From: Ruminococcus hominis
Lineage (GTDB): Bacteria > Bacillota > Clostridia > Lachnospirales > Lachnospiraceae
Assembly: GCF_014287355.1 (NCBI RefSeq)
Contig: NZ_JACOPE010000001.1
Location: forward strand, 2,542,001-2,606,000
Direction: 5' to 3'
Length of the DNA: 64,000 nucleotides
Shown here: piece by piece, positions 52,030-60,530 of the stretch
How positions within the stretch are numbered: the stretch's first letter is position 1
Layout of the letters: each line of letters begins with the position of its first letter
Made by a program: the position numbers and the translations under genes
Notes under the pieces: generated by a model
Told to the model about the DNA's origin: nothing
Database searches by the model: none
What the model saw: only the letters and a program-made list of their open reading frames with translations

Positions 52030-54603
52030 CTATCTTTCAAACTGATAAGTGCCACTGCCGATGTTTACTACTGTTTCTCCACAATAAACAGTTGCCGTTG
52101 TGTTACATGGAATTTCCACTTTCAATGTGTGCTCATCCCATTTCACGGAAACCATACCGGCTTCACTCTCAAAAGTTCTCTCACAGCTTGTAAGCTTTGA
52201 GTCATACTGTGGACGAATCACAAAATGTTTAAAGCCAGCCTGATCTGTGTCGATTCCGCAAATAGCACGCTCCATCCAATCATCCACGCATCCGAGTGCA
52301 TAATGGTCAAAACTAACAAATCGACCTGGCTTTTTCGCCTCATCCGCATCCCATGCTTCCCAGATTGCAGTTGCACCATGGTCTACTTCGTAAAGCCATG
52401 ACGGACGTTTATCCTGCCAGAATACCTGATGTGCAAGCTCCTGTTCTCCCACGATACAAAGTGCATCAAGCAAGAACGGTGTTGCTAAAAATCCGGTGTC
52501 AAGACAATAATCATTCTTCTGAATCAGTGACACTAACTTTTCTTTGTAGCTTTCCTTTAGATCATCCGGCACTAAATCAAATGCAATTGCCACACAATAG
52601 CCACCCATTAGATCATCCGGCATATGTCCGCCACGCATAATTCCATTCTGAATTGCATTTTTCATCTGCTGTGCAATCTCATCATAGTGGTTCTGCTCAT
52701 CTACTTTTCCAAGCAATCCACAGATTTCCGCAAAATAACGTACGGACTGATATCCGAAGAACGGTGCCATAAAGTATGAAGTTGTTTTGGCATTCTCATA
52801 AGGATGTTTCGGGTCAATCTGCTGACTTGGAATCAACCATTCACCAAAGTGAAAACCGGTATTCCAAAGATACTGATCATACTCATAAGGAATATCACGA
52901 TAACCTCTTTTTTCTTTCGCAGTACGAATAATATAATCACACCACTTTTTCATTGCTTCATAATTATCTTTGAGGACAATGGTATTTCCTGTCACCTGAT
53001 GCATAATATATGGCACCCAAACTATCGCATCCGACCAGCCTGCAACACCTGTCACTCTGGTGTCACCGAATTCTTTCACCGTATTCATCAACACGCCGTC
53101 ATATAGCTTTGTATATGGTGCGGTAATCATAACGACACCGTCATCTGCCTGGTTTTCTCTTAAGCTGTGAAGCCAGCTGCTTAAGAATGGTGTTACATCC
53201 TCATTCATAAGAGCCGTCTTAGCATACACGAGAATATCTCCTGTCCATCCTGCTTTCTCACGTGCCGGACAGTCTGTCGGCACAGACATCATATTGTTCC
53301 ACTGTGACCATCGCACATTCTGATACAGACGATTCACTCTCTCATCGGAACATGTAAAGGAACCATAATCATCCTTTTCCGTTGTCAGAAGTACAGCTGT
53401 AAAATTTTCTTTCTTTACTTCTGTCATGCCGGTCACCCGGATATAGCGAAAGCCATGGAATGTAAATTTCACCTCATGTTCCAGCGGTGTTCCATTAGAT
53501 ACAACGATATCCTTCTGTGGGCAGAACATCGTATTAACGTAATTGCCATTTTCATCTAAGATTTCGAAATATTCCAATACAATTTCTGTATCCTTCGGCT
53601 CATCGATATGAATACGTGCACGTCCTGCAAGAACCTGTCCGAAATCGACAATCCACTCACCGTTCGGTGACTGGAAAACATCCACAGCCGGAAGTAGTTT
53701 GGTTGGCCTAACAGGTGGCATTGGCTGTGCTTCCAACATCTCGTATCCATAATCTTTCACTTCAACCGGATGTTTCTCGTCATAACCGATTCTATAATCC
53801 TGTTTTTCCCCCTGGAAAATATCAGAATAGCAGATTGGTCCAAGTGCACATGTTTCATCTCCGTCTGAGATAATCTGCTCTGTTGTTCCATCCTCATATT
53901 CTACTTCCAATTGGAATAACACCGATGGTTTCTCATGTTGATTTTCAAAAACAGGGCTTGCCTGCATGCTAAAATACCAACCATCACCAACATACATATC
54001 CAGTGTATTCTTTCCCTGTTTCAGAAGCATTGTCACATCATAGGTCTGATAGTATAATACGGTGCTATACGTTGTAAATTCCGGTGCAAATTCACGGTCA
54101 TCTGCTCTTTTTTTGTTGATCCGAAGCTGATAAACGCCATAGCTGGTTGCATACATTCTCGCCTTTTTCACACGCTTATCCAATGTGAATTCTTTTTCAA
54201 AAAATACAGCCGGTGCTGTATTGCCGTATTTATACTCTGTAACCGGAACTCTTGGAATGGTACTTTCTACCCATTTTGCATTCCAAAGAGATTTTTCTAA
54301 TAATCCAGTCTCAAATTGCGCCTCTGCTTCCGCTGTTTCATTGTAATTATTCCACACAGTCACTTTCCATTTATATTCTGTCCTAGAAGACAATGCAATT
54401 CCTTCATACTCCACAAAAGACTGTTTTTCGCTTTCAACTTTTCCTGTATCCCAGAGACATTCTTCATCACAGAGTACCTGAAGCTGATAAGCACACTGAA
54501 CAGTATCATTTTTGTCGTTTGCAATTTTCCATGAAAAATAAGGATTTTGATCAATCCCAACACACTTTTTCATATGTAATGTTTTTAAATCATATAGTCT
54601 CAT
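52030..54603 (-). CDS. Alpha-L-rhamnosidase, GH78
   Basis: 857 residues from ATG at 54603; the longer frame would add 20 residues and overlap the tannase gene. The catalytic signature MSVPTDCPAREKAGWTGDILV lies near residue 430, and the barrel end has ATAIWEAWDADE and FDHYALGCV. No signal peptide. It differs from the other GH78 at the same motif (ARE in place of QRD), suggesting a different aglycone or linkage preference. Confidence 0.94.
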   Translation of the reverse strand: MRLYDLKTLHMKKCVGIDQNPYFSWKIANDKNDTVQCAYQLQVLCDEECLWDTGKVESEKQSFVEYEGIALSSRTEYKWKVTVWNNYNETAEAEAQFETGLLEKSLWNAKWVESTIPRVPVTEYKYGNTAPAVFFEKEFTLDKRVKKARMYATSYGVYQLRINKKRADDREFAPEFTTYSTVLYYQTYDVTMLLKQGKNTLDMYVGDGWYFSMQASPVFENQHEKPSVLFQLEVEYEDGTTEQIISDGDETCALGPICYSDIFQGEKQDYRIGYDEKHPVEVKDYGYEMLEAQPMPPVRPTKLLPAVDVFQSPNGEWIVDFGQVLAGRARIHIDEPKDTEIVLEYFEILDENGNYVNTMFCPQKDIVVSNGTPLEHEVKFTFHGFRYIRVTGMTEVKKENFTAVLLTTEKDDYGSFTCSDERVNRLYQNVRWSQWNNMMSVPTDCPAREKAGWTGDILVYAKTALMNEDVTPFLSSWLHSLRENQADDGVVMITAPYTKLYDGVLMNTVKEFGDTRVTGVAGWSDAIVWVPYIMHQVTGNTIVLKDNYEAMKKWCDYIIRTAKEKRGYRDIPYEYDQYLWNTGFHFGEWLIPSQQIDPKHPYENAKTTSYFMAPFFGYQSVRYFAEICGLLGKVDEQNHYDEIAQQMKNAIQNGIMRGGHMPDDLMGGYCVAIAFDLVPDDLKESYKEKLVSLIQKNDYCLDTGFLATPFLLDALCIVGEQELAHQVFWQDKRPSWLYEVDHGATAIWEAWDADEAKKPGRFVSFDHYALGCVDDWMERAICGIDTDQAGFKHFVIRPQYDSKLTSCERTFESEAGMVSVKWDEHTLKVEIPCNTTATVYCGETVVNIGSGTYQFER

Positions 54604-54646
54604 CTGTTTTCTCTTTTCATTTTGATATATTCTCTCATCTCTCGCA

Positions 54647-56173
54647 CTATGCCCAATCATCAATACAATCTACCGGACGAATCAATGCCTTTTTCAGAAT
54701 TTCCTTTTTCTTCATGCTAACCTGAACACCTTCGATTTCCTCCGGATAGATTCCATTCTCAACCCAGTCCATCAAAGCTTTCAGTCCATTGCTTTCTGTG
54801 ATTCCAGGCTGCTCATTCCAGCAGTTTCCGTGTCCGTCTCCAGGCACCAGATACAAGCGGAAGAAGGAATCCACCTTCTCTTTTCCCATACATGCCACAA
54901 CGTTCTTATAATAATCGATTGTGCCATCTACCGGAATCAGTGGGTCGTTCAATCCATGATCCACGATTAATTTGCCACCATGAGCCTGAAACACAGATAA
55001 ATCAGCCTGATCCGCACCTGCATCCTTAAATTTTTCGATGCTCTGTTTAAATAGTGCTTCAAATTCCGGAATTGTAATCTTTTCAAATTTCCGCTTTGGC
55101 TGTTCTGTCACCCATCTTGCATATAGAGTTGTTAAGAAGAATGGCTTTGGCTGTTTACGGATCAGTGAATAATAGAATCCACCGACTGGAATACCTACAT
55201 TCCAGAATTTCACACCCGGTCGAAATCCGTACCATAACCGATTTCCATCAGCATCTTTTGGTCCATCCCAGAATGCCTGCATGACTTTCGCATCCTGTTC
55301 GGTAATTTTACCACCTTCACTCATTGCTCCAACAAATGTATTTGCATCGAAAACCGGTTTCTTTTCACTTGAAAAATAGATGTCTTTTCCGCCAGATTCT
55401 TCCCATACACGCTTCATAAAATACTCAATTTTTGCAGGCTTTAAAATATGATGGTTTGTATTCATAACTGCCAAAAACCACAAACCTTCTAATAGGAATC
55501 GATTCCAATGAATCGCCGGACAGGATGCCCAGATTCCATCATAATCCTCCGGATATTCCTGCGCTTCTACCATACACTGGCGTCCACCACCGCTTCCACC
55601 ATTCATGTAAGCATATTGGACAGGTCGCCCATGAACGATCTCTGCTACCGCTTTTCCCACTACTGTCATGTGATGCGTAGTTCGTGCACGCCAGTTTTCA
55701 TATAATTCTCGCTTTACTTTTCCCGTCTTTTCATCCAGCATATAGTCGTGAAGTCCGTTGATGTTGCCTGCATTTGCCGTTGCAGCGGTAAAACCTTTCA
55801 TCACGGCATATGGTACTGTCCATCCTCTTGTAAAATCATCGGGAGCAGTTAAATAGCCCGCTCCCCCTGTCTCTGCGCCACCGCCTACAGTCCCGGCAAA
55901 TCTGCCATTCCACGTAAGTGGTGACCAGATGATAATCTTTTCTTCGAACTCACCAGTTCGCCATGTAACATTCACTTCACAATATGGCGGAAGATTCTTC
56001 ACATCCTTACTGACTCCGAAAATCTTATTAAATGAATCTCCTTTTGCCTTACGCTCTCCCGTCATATTGATTTCTGCTGAATCCACCCGAATATCTGCAC
56101 CTGGAAATCTCGCTTTCAGTTCCTTTTCCAAATATTCCCTTTTGCATCTGTTTTGTATCATATTATTTCCCAT
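54647..56173 (-). CDS. Tannase/feruloyl-esterase family hydrolase
   Basis: 508 residues. Nucleophile region GGSGGGRQCM near residue 193, later VDHGLNDPLIP (Asp) near 407 and GDGHGNCW (His) near 445, the family's triad. Members cleave gallic or ferulic esters. Unlike most of them it has no signal peptide, so it would act on esters taken up into the cell. It is the first enzyme gene of the rhamnoside operon, so acylated (phenolic) rhamnosides are a plausible substrate. Confidence 0.9.
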   Translation of the reverse strand: MGNNMIQNRCKREYLEKELKARFPGADIRVDSAEINMTGERKAKGDSFNKIFGVSKDVKNLPPYCEVNVTWRTGEFEEKIIIWSPLTWNGRFAGTVGGGAETGGAGYLTAPDDFTRGWTVPYAVMKGFTAATANAGNINGLHDYMLDEKTGKVKRELYENWRARTTHHMTVVGKAVAEIVHGRPVQYAYMNGGSGGGRQCMVEAQEYPEDYDGIWASCPAIHWNRFLLEGLWFLAVMNTNHHILKPAKIEYFMKRVWEESGGKDIYFSSEKKPVFDANTFVGAMSEGGKITEQDAKVMQAFWDGPKDADGNRLWYGFRPGVKFWNVGIPVGGFYYSLIRKQPKPFFLTTLYARWVTEQPKRKFEKITIPEFEALFKQSIEKFKDAGADQADLSVFQAHGGKLIVDHGLNDPLIPVDGTIDYYKNVVACMGKEKVDSFFRLYLVPGDGHGNCWNEQPGITESNGLKALMDWVENGIYPEEIEGVQVSMKKKEILKKALIRPVDCIDDWA

Positions 56174-56205
56174 CCAGGCATCTTCCTTTTCTTATTTCTA
56201 TAAAT

Positions 56206-56501
56206 TTATTCTACTGATTCTAACTCATCATTACCAATTGAAACTGGCTCAGCATCTGGTGCTTCTGGTGTCTCAGGTGTTGGCTCCTTAACATCATATG
56301 TCACCAGTGGAATTTCACCAAATGTCCCATGAGATACGCTCAAACTTACTGTCATACTTCCACTTGCTGTGTAAGAACCATCTTTGTTCAGTACCATTGT
56401 TGCATTTTCACCCTTTTTAATAAAGGATGCTGCCAGGATTCCAACTGCAACAAGAAGTACAGCAAGAACGCCCAACACAATTACTAAAACTCTTTTTTCA
56501 T
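56206..56501 (-). CDS. Small exported or membrane-anchored protein, frameshifted at an A6 tract
   Basis: From ATG at 56501 (AGAAGG upstream) the frame reads MKKEF then stop. A -1 shift on A-AAA-AAG (56494-56500) gives MKKRVLVIVLGVLAVLLVAVGI, a normal signal anchor, continuing about 75 residues with a Thr/Ser-rich beta-like middle and Pro/Glu-rich tail. Without shifting, only an unlikely TTG at 56478 is left. The A6 tract allows ribosomal or transcriptional slippage, a recent indel, or an assembly error. I do not recognise the protein. It is upstream of the tannase gene in the same operon. Confidence 0.6.
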
Positions 56502-56610
56502 AAGCACACCTTCTTTGTTTTACTTGTGACTCCCCACATTTCCATACTTATAGATTACTGTGTTGGATATTTAACTTAAACACTTTATATTGACTTACAA
56601 TCATAGAATC

Positions 56611-56639
56611 TTGACATTGCAGTATATATTTCCTATAAT
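56611..56639 (+). promoter_or_regulatory. Promoter of the AraC gene at 56672
   Basis: TTGACA (56611-56616), 17 bases, TATAAT (56634-56639): a consensus vegetative promoter 32 bases before the start. Confidence 0.92.
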
Positions 56640-56671
56640 AGACTCAGTTTTAAACAAGAGGAGGCATTGTT

Positions 56672-57637
56672 ATGTTTGAGAAAATCCCCTTATCCCATTA
56701 TGAACCACATAAGCGCTTGACTTCCAAGCAACTAACTGATAAGGAACTTAACGACAAGAAATATGGTGACGGCAATTTACCTAATGCATCCTTTTCTCTT
56801 ATGGGAAGCGTGGAGAGTTTTCAGATTCCCCCAATTACAGACTATGCGTTGGAGCATCTGTTTCATTTGCAAGCTTTTACACTGTTTCATTATCAGGCAC
56901 CTTCCTATACCGAACGACAAAATTATCCGTCTTTTCTGATTGCGTTTACATATAGCGGAACTGGTTCTTTGACCTATCGTGGTAAAACATATTCTTTATC
57001 GAAAGGAGACTGTTTCTTTATCGATTGTATGGATTATCATTTATATAAGGTGGATAAAGGTAGATGGGATGTTGCTATTTTGCATGTGCAGGGCCCACTA
57101 TGTAAGGAATTATATGCACAATTCGCAAAAAATGGTTCCTTTGTTTTTCATGAATCGCCGGAAGGTAAGTTCCAGCAATATCTCGAGAAGGTTTTAAGCA
57201 TCTACAGCAGTGCACAATTATACCGTGATTGGCAGGCTTCTTCTTGTATTGACGTGCTGCTTACATATCTTCTCATTCCAACACGTATTCATACAGAAGA
57301 AACGGAGATTCCGCAGAATATCCGTTTCTTGATTAAGTATATGGAGAACAATTACCAGTCTCATATGTCACTTGACTATCTCGCTGAATTCGCATGTATC
57401 AACAAGTATTATCTGTCTCGCGAATTCAAAAAATATACGGGCTTTTCTCCAAACGATTATTTAATTTCACTACGTATTAATGCCGCAAAAAACCTGCTGC
57501 TTAACACAGCACTTCCGGCATCAAAGATTGCTCACGAAGTTGGCATTCACGACATTAATAATTTTACAACATTATTTAAAAAGAAAGTTGGCATGACTCC
57601 AATTCAATTTCGAAATTCCAGCACACTATTTTCCTGA
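56672..57637 (+). CDS. AraC-family regulator of the rhamnoside locus
   Basis: 321 residues. A cupin-like sensor domain at about 60-170 (SFLIAFTYSGTGSLTYRGKTYSLSKGD is split by the family's usual turns) precedes the double helix-turn-helix ending INNFTTLFKKKVGMTPIQF. It is divergent from the tannase/GH78 operon and convergent with a GPH symporter, overlapping its 3' end by 12 bases, so it probably controls these. AGGAGG precedes the ATG, and its promoter is consensus, suggesting constant low-level supply of an activator. Confidence 0.92.
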   Translation: MFEKIPLSHYEPHKRLTSKQLTDKELNDKKYGDGNLPNASFSLMGSVESFQIPPITDYALEHLFHLQAFTLFHYQAPSYTERQNYPSFLIAFTYSGTGSLTYRGKTYSLSKGDCFFIDCMDYHLYKVDKGRWDVAILHVQGPLCKELYAQFAKNGSFVFHESPEGKFQQYLEKVLSIYSSAQLYRDWQASSCIDVLLTYLLIPTRIHTEETEIPQNIRFLIKYMENNYQSHMSLDYLAEFACINKYYLSREFKKYTGFSPNDYLISLRINAAKNLLLNTALPASKIAHEVGIHDINNFTTLFKKKVGMTPIQFRNSSTLFS

Positions 57638-59155
57638 TGCTGCGTTTTCTTCCTTGATTGTCTTCCAATCGCGTTTCTTAGTACCGATTCTTCCTGCTGT
57701 GATTTCCTTTTCAAGAAATGGCAGCTTTTTATCTAAGTCATAAAACGCAGATAAAAATACACATATCACACAAATGAGTGCCGGAAGCCAAATGTAAAGG
57801 AACTTGATTGCACTCAGTGCACTGGCTGGCTGAACCGAAAGTTTCGCGTCAAATTTTCCCAAATCCAATACCCAGCCGAGCACAACAATTCCAAGTGCTG
57901 ACGATAATTTATTCACGAATGAGAAGACGGCATTTCCCATACCAATGGCAGATACACCACTTCTCCACTGTCCAAATGTCAATGTGTCCTGAAGAAAGCT
58001 TCCCGCAGGTGCTGCAATGAATCCAAATCCAATTCCAACAATTGCCATAGCTCCAACAACCGCAGATTTCTGTAAAGTGAGCTGGGGTATAAAGTAACCG
58101 ATAGCACTGATAATCAGACCAATCCTCATCGTATTTCCTTTTCCAATTTTCATCATAACCGGAAGTGCGGCAACAAGTCCAAACAGTAATACGATGTATA
58201 ATGTCGATGACAATGTACCCTGAAGATCTAAATCATTCATAATATATTGTGCAAAATATACGGTTGCGCTTGATGCAAAACTCATCAAGAAATAGAAACC
58301 GAGGCACATCACGTTACAGAGAATCCAGTACTTGTTCTGAACAAGAGACAACAATGCGACTTTAATTGGGACATCTGCCTCTGCTTTCTCAGCTTCTTTT
58401 CTGTGCTTTTCTTCTGCCAGTTTTTCTTCAATGATACCAGAAGGCGCTTCCTCTTCGCTTTCTTTTTCTTCCTCTGTTTCCTGAGCAGGCATCACGTTAT
58501 TGATACGTTCTCTAGTAAGTAAGAATGCCAGGGAAGCTGACACCGCATACAGAACAATATAACAAATCAGAGTACAAGTAAATCCCTTCTGGGTATACGC
58601 ATCTCCTCCACCGAAGAAACGACAGATTTTCATAAAAAAGTTCGTTACAAGTATCGTAAACACTGTGTTGGATGCCATACTCATAACCCCAACCATACCT
58701 CTTGACTTTGTATTCATTGTCATGAACCCAATCATAGAGGCATGAGCAACGGCATTCGCTGTATAGCATACAGTTGATACCAGGTTGTATGTAACAAAGA
58801 CATATACATACTGCATCATACCTTTAAATCCCGCCGGCATCCAGAACAATAAGAGAACACATACTGTTGTCGGTATAATCATTCTCGCATACCACGGTCT
58901 TGCTTTACCATATTTGCTCTTCGTTTTGTCAATGATGCGTCCCATAATCAAGTCTGACACACCATCGAATACTTTCGAAACAGCCATAACTGTTCCAACT
59001 TCCGTCAACCCCAAATACAAAACATTCGAATAGTAGATCAAAAGGAATGCTGACACAATTAGGTTCAGTATATTCGTTCCTGCTCCAAAAAAATAACCTA
59101 AATAGTCCAGCCCTGTCAATTTTGCATCCGGTGCCATATCGCGTTTCTTAAACAT
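57626..59155 (-). CDS. GPH-family glycoside:cation symporter
   Basis: 509 residues from ATG at 59155 with a GGGGAAG site; an upstream TTG adds 8. About 12 helices and the loop GVSDLIMGRIIDKTKSKYGKARPW. A charged cytoplasmic loop rich in Glu/Lys of about 40 residues (near 235-280) is longer than in its two paralogues here. Divergent from the GH43 gene, so it may import that enzyme's oligosaccharide substrate. Confidence 0.92.
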   Translation of the reverse strand: MFKKRDMAPDAKLTGLDYLGYFFGAGTNILNLIVSAFLLIYYSNVLYLGLTEVGTVMAVSKVFDGVSDLIMGRIIDKTKSKYGKARPWYARMIIPTTVCVLLLFWMPAGFKGMMQYVYVFVTYNLVSTVCYTANAVAHASMIGFMTMNTKSRGMVGVMSMASNTVFTILVTNFFMKICRFFGGGDAYTQKGFTCTLICYIVLYAVSASLAFLLTRERINNVMPAQETEEEKESEEEAPSGIIEEKLAEEKHRKEAEKAEADVPIKVALLSLVQNKYWILCNVMCLGFYFLMSFASSATVYFAQYIMNDLDLQGTLSSTLYIVLLFGLVAALPVMMKIGKGNTMRIGLIISAIGYFIPQLTLQKSAVVGAMAIVGIGFGFIAAPAGSFLQDTLTFGQWRSGVSAIGMGNAVFSFVNKLSSALGIVVLGWVLDLGKFDAKLSVQPASALSAIKFLYIWLPALICVICVFLSAFYDLDKKLPFLEKEITAGRIGTKKRDWKTIKEENAASGK

Positions 59156-59396
59156 CTTGCTCTTCCCCTTTGCTTTCAATTTCTTATAGATTTATTTTCT
59201 TTATTGTAAAATATCCTCTGTTTGGGTAAATCCTCTTATATTGCCCTTTTATCATATAATCTTGCTACTACACACCTGACATTTACACAAATAATACATT
59301 TTCACAAGATACTATGATATTTTATCAAAATAGAATGTTTCTTTCAAAATCTAGGCTTGCTAAAATGCTAAAAAAATTATAGGAGGTTTATTATTT

Positions 59397-60449
59397 ATGT
59401 ACGATTCTTTTCATCCCGGTCAGATATGGCTTGACCAAGAGGGAAAACGAATTCAGGCCCATGGAGGTTCTGTTTTTTACTTAGACGGTGTTTATTACTG
59501 GTATGGAGAAAACAAAGAAAAAACAACAGGTGATAATAACATCTGGCATTGGGGTGTTCGCTGTTACGCATCGACAGATTTATATAATTGGGAGGATAAG
59601 GGCATTATCATTCCGCCTGCGCCAGATGATTTGCGCTCATCTCTGCATCCTTCTTCACAGATGGACCGTCCTCATATTATCTATAACAAAGAGACACAGA
59701 AATTCGTATGCTGGCTGAAAATCATGCACAAGGATGGTTCGCAGACTGTGACTGTTCTCACAGCTGAACACATTCTCGGACCATATGAGAAGGTCAGAGA
59801 AAACTTAAGACCACTGAACATGAATGCCGGCGATTTTGATTTAGTCGTTGCAGATGACGGGAAGGCTTATTATTATTTTGAACGTGTACATAGTGAGACC
59901 ATTTGTGCAGATTTAACAGCAGATTACACAGATGTAACCGGGTATTACAGTACACATTTTCCACACCCATATCCACCTTATGTAAGGGAAGCAACCGCTC
60001 ATTTTTACAGAAACGGAAAGCATTATCTTGCAACATCCGGCACTACCGGATATCTGCCGAACCCTTCGGAAATTGCAGTCGCAGATACCTGGCACGGTCC
60101 ATATCGGGTACTTGGAAATCTACATCCGGCGGACAACAGTGATACCTCTTATCATTCCCAGATTTCCTCTATTTTTAAAGTAGAAGGTAAGAAAGATCTG
60201 TATATTGCCGTGGCTGACCGTTGGATGCCGAAGCACATGGCTTTGGACTATAATAAGTACAGCAAAATCTTTGAAAATCGATTCAATCCGAACGCCACAG
60301 AACAGATTGAGGTAGATGATACTCTTCTGAAGTGCATTCTGGATAAAAACACTTCCGTTGCAGATTATGTATGGCTTCCAATCTTGTTCAATGGAGAGCG
60401 ACCTTATATCGACTGGAAGGAATCTTGGAAGATTGAAGATTACGAATAA
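59397..60449 (+). CDS. Glycoside hydrolase of family GH43 type
   Basis: 350 residues, a single five-bladed beta-propeller domain. Motifs QAHGGSVFYLDGVYYWYGEN near residue 22 and DRPHIIYN near 101 are typical, with DFDLVVADDG and the acid region YVREATAHF. No signal peptide, so it acts inside the cell. GH43 enzymes trim galactans, arabinans or xylans; the N-terminal pattern resembles the exo-galactanase-like group, but the substrate is not certain. AGGAGG precedes the start. Confidence 0.87.
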   Translation: MYDSFHPGQIWLDQEGKRIQAHGGSVFYLDGVYYWYGENKEKTTGDNNIWHWGVRCYASTDLYNWEDKGIIIPPAPDDLRSSLHPSSQMDRPHIIYNKETQKFVCWLKIMHKDGSQTVTVLTAEHILGPYEKVRENLRPLNMNAGDFDLVVADDGKAYYYFERVHSETICADLTADYTDVTGYYSTHFPHPYPPYVREATAHFYRNGKHYLATSGTTGYLPNPSEIAVADTWHGPYRVLGNLHPADNSDTSYHSQISSIFKVEGKKDLYIAVADRWMPKHMALDYNKYSKIFENRFNPNATEQIEVDDTLLKCILDKNTSVADYVWLPILFNGERPYIDWKESWKIEDYE

Positions 60450-60480
60450 TTTTTTATTCCTTTTATTCACATGAATATTG

Positions 60481-60516
60481 GCATAAAAAAGAGAGAGAAT
60501 TCTCTCTTTTTTATGC
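60481..60516. terminator. Bidirectional terminator between GH43 and GH2 genes
   Basis: Perfect 16-bp stem (60481-60496 with 60501-60516) with a GAAT loop and A and T runs inside the stem. It serves the convergent GH43 and GH2 genes. Confidence 0.82.
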
Positions 60517-60530
60517 ACTACAACTTGTTT

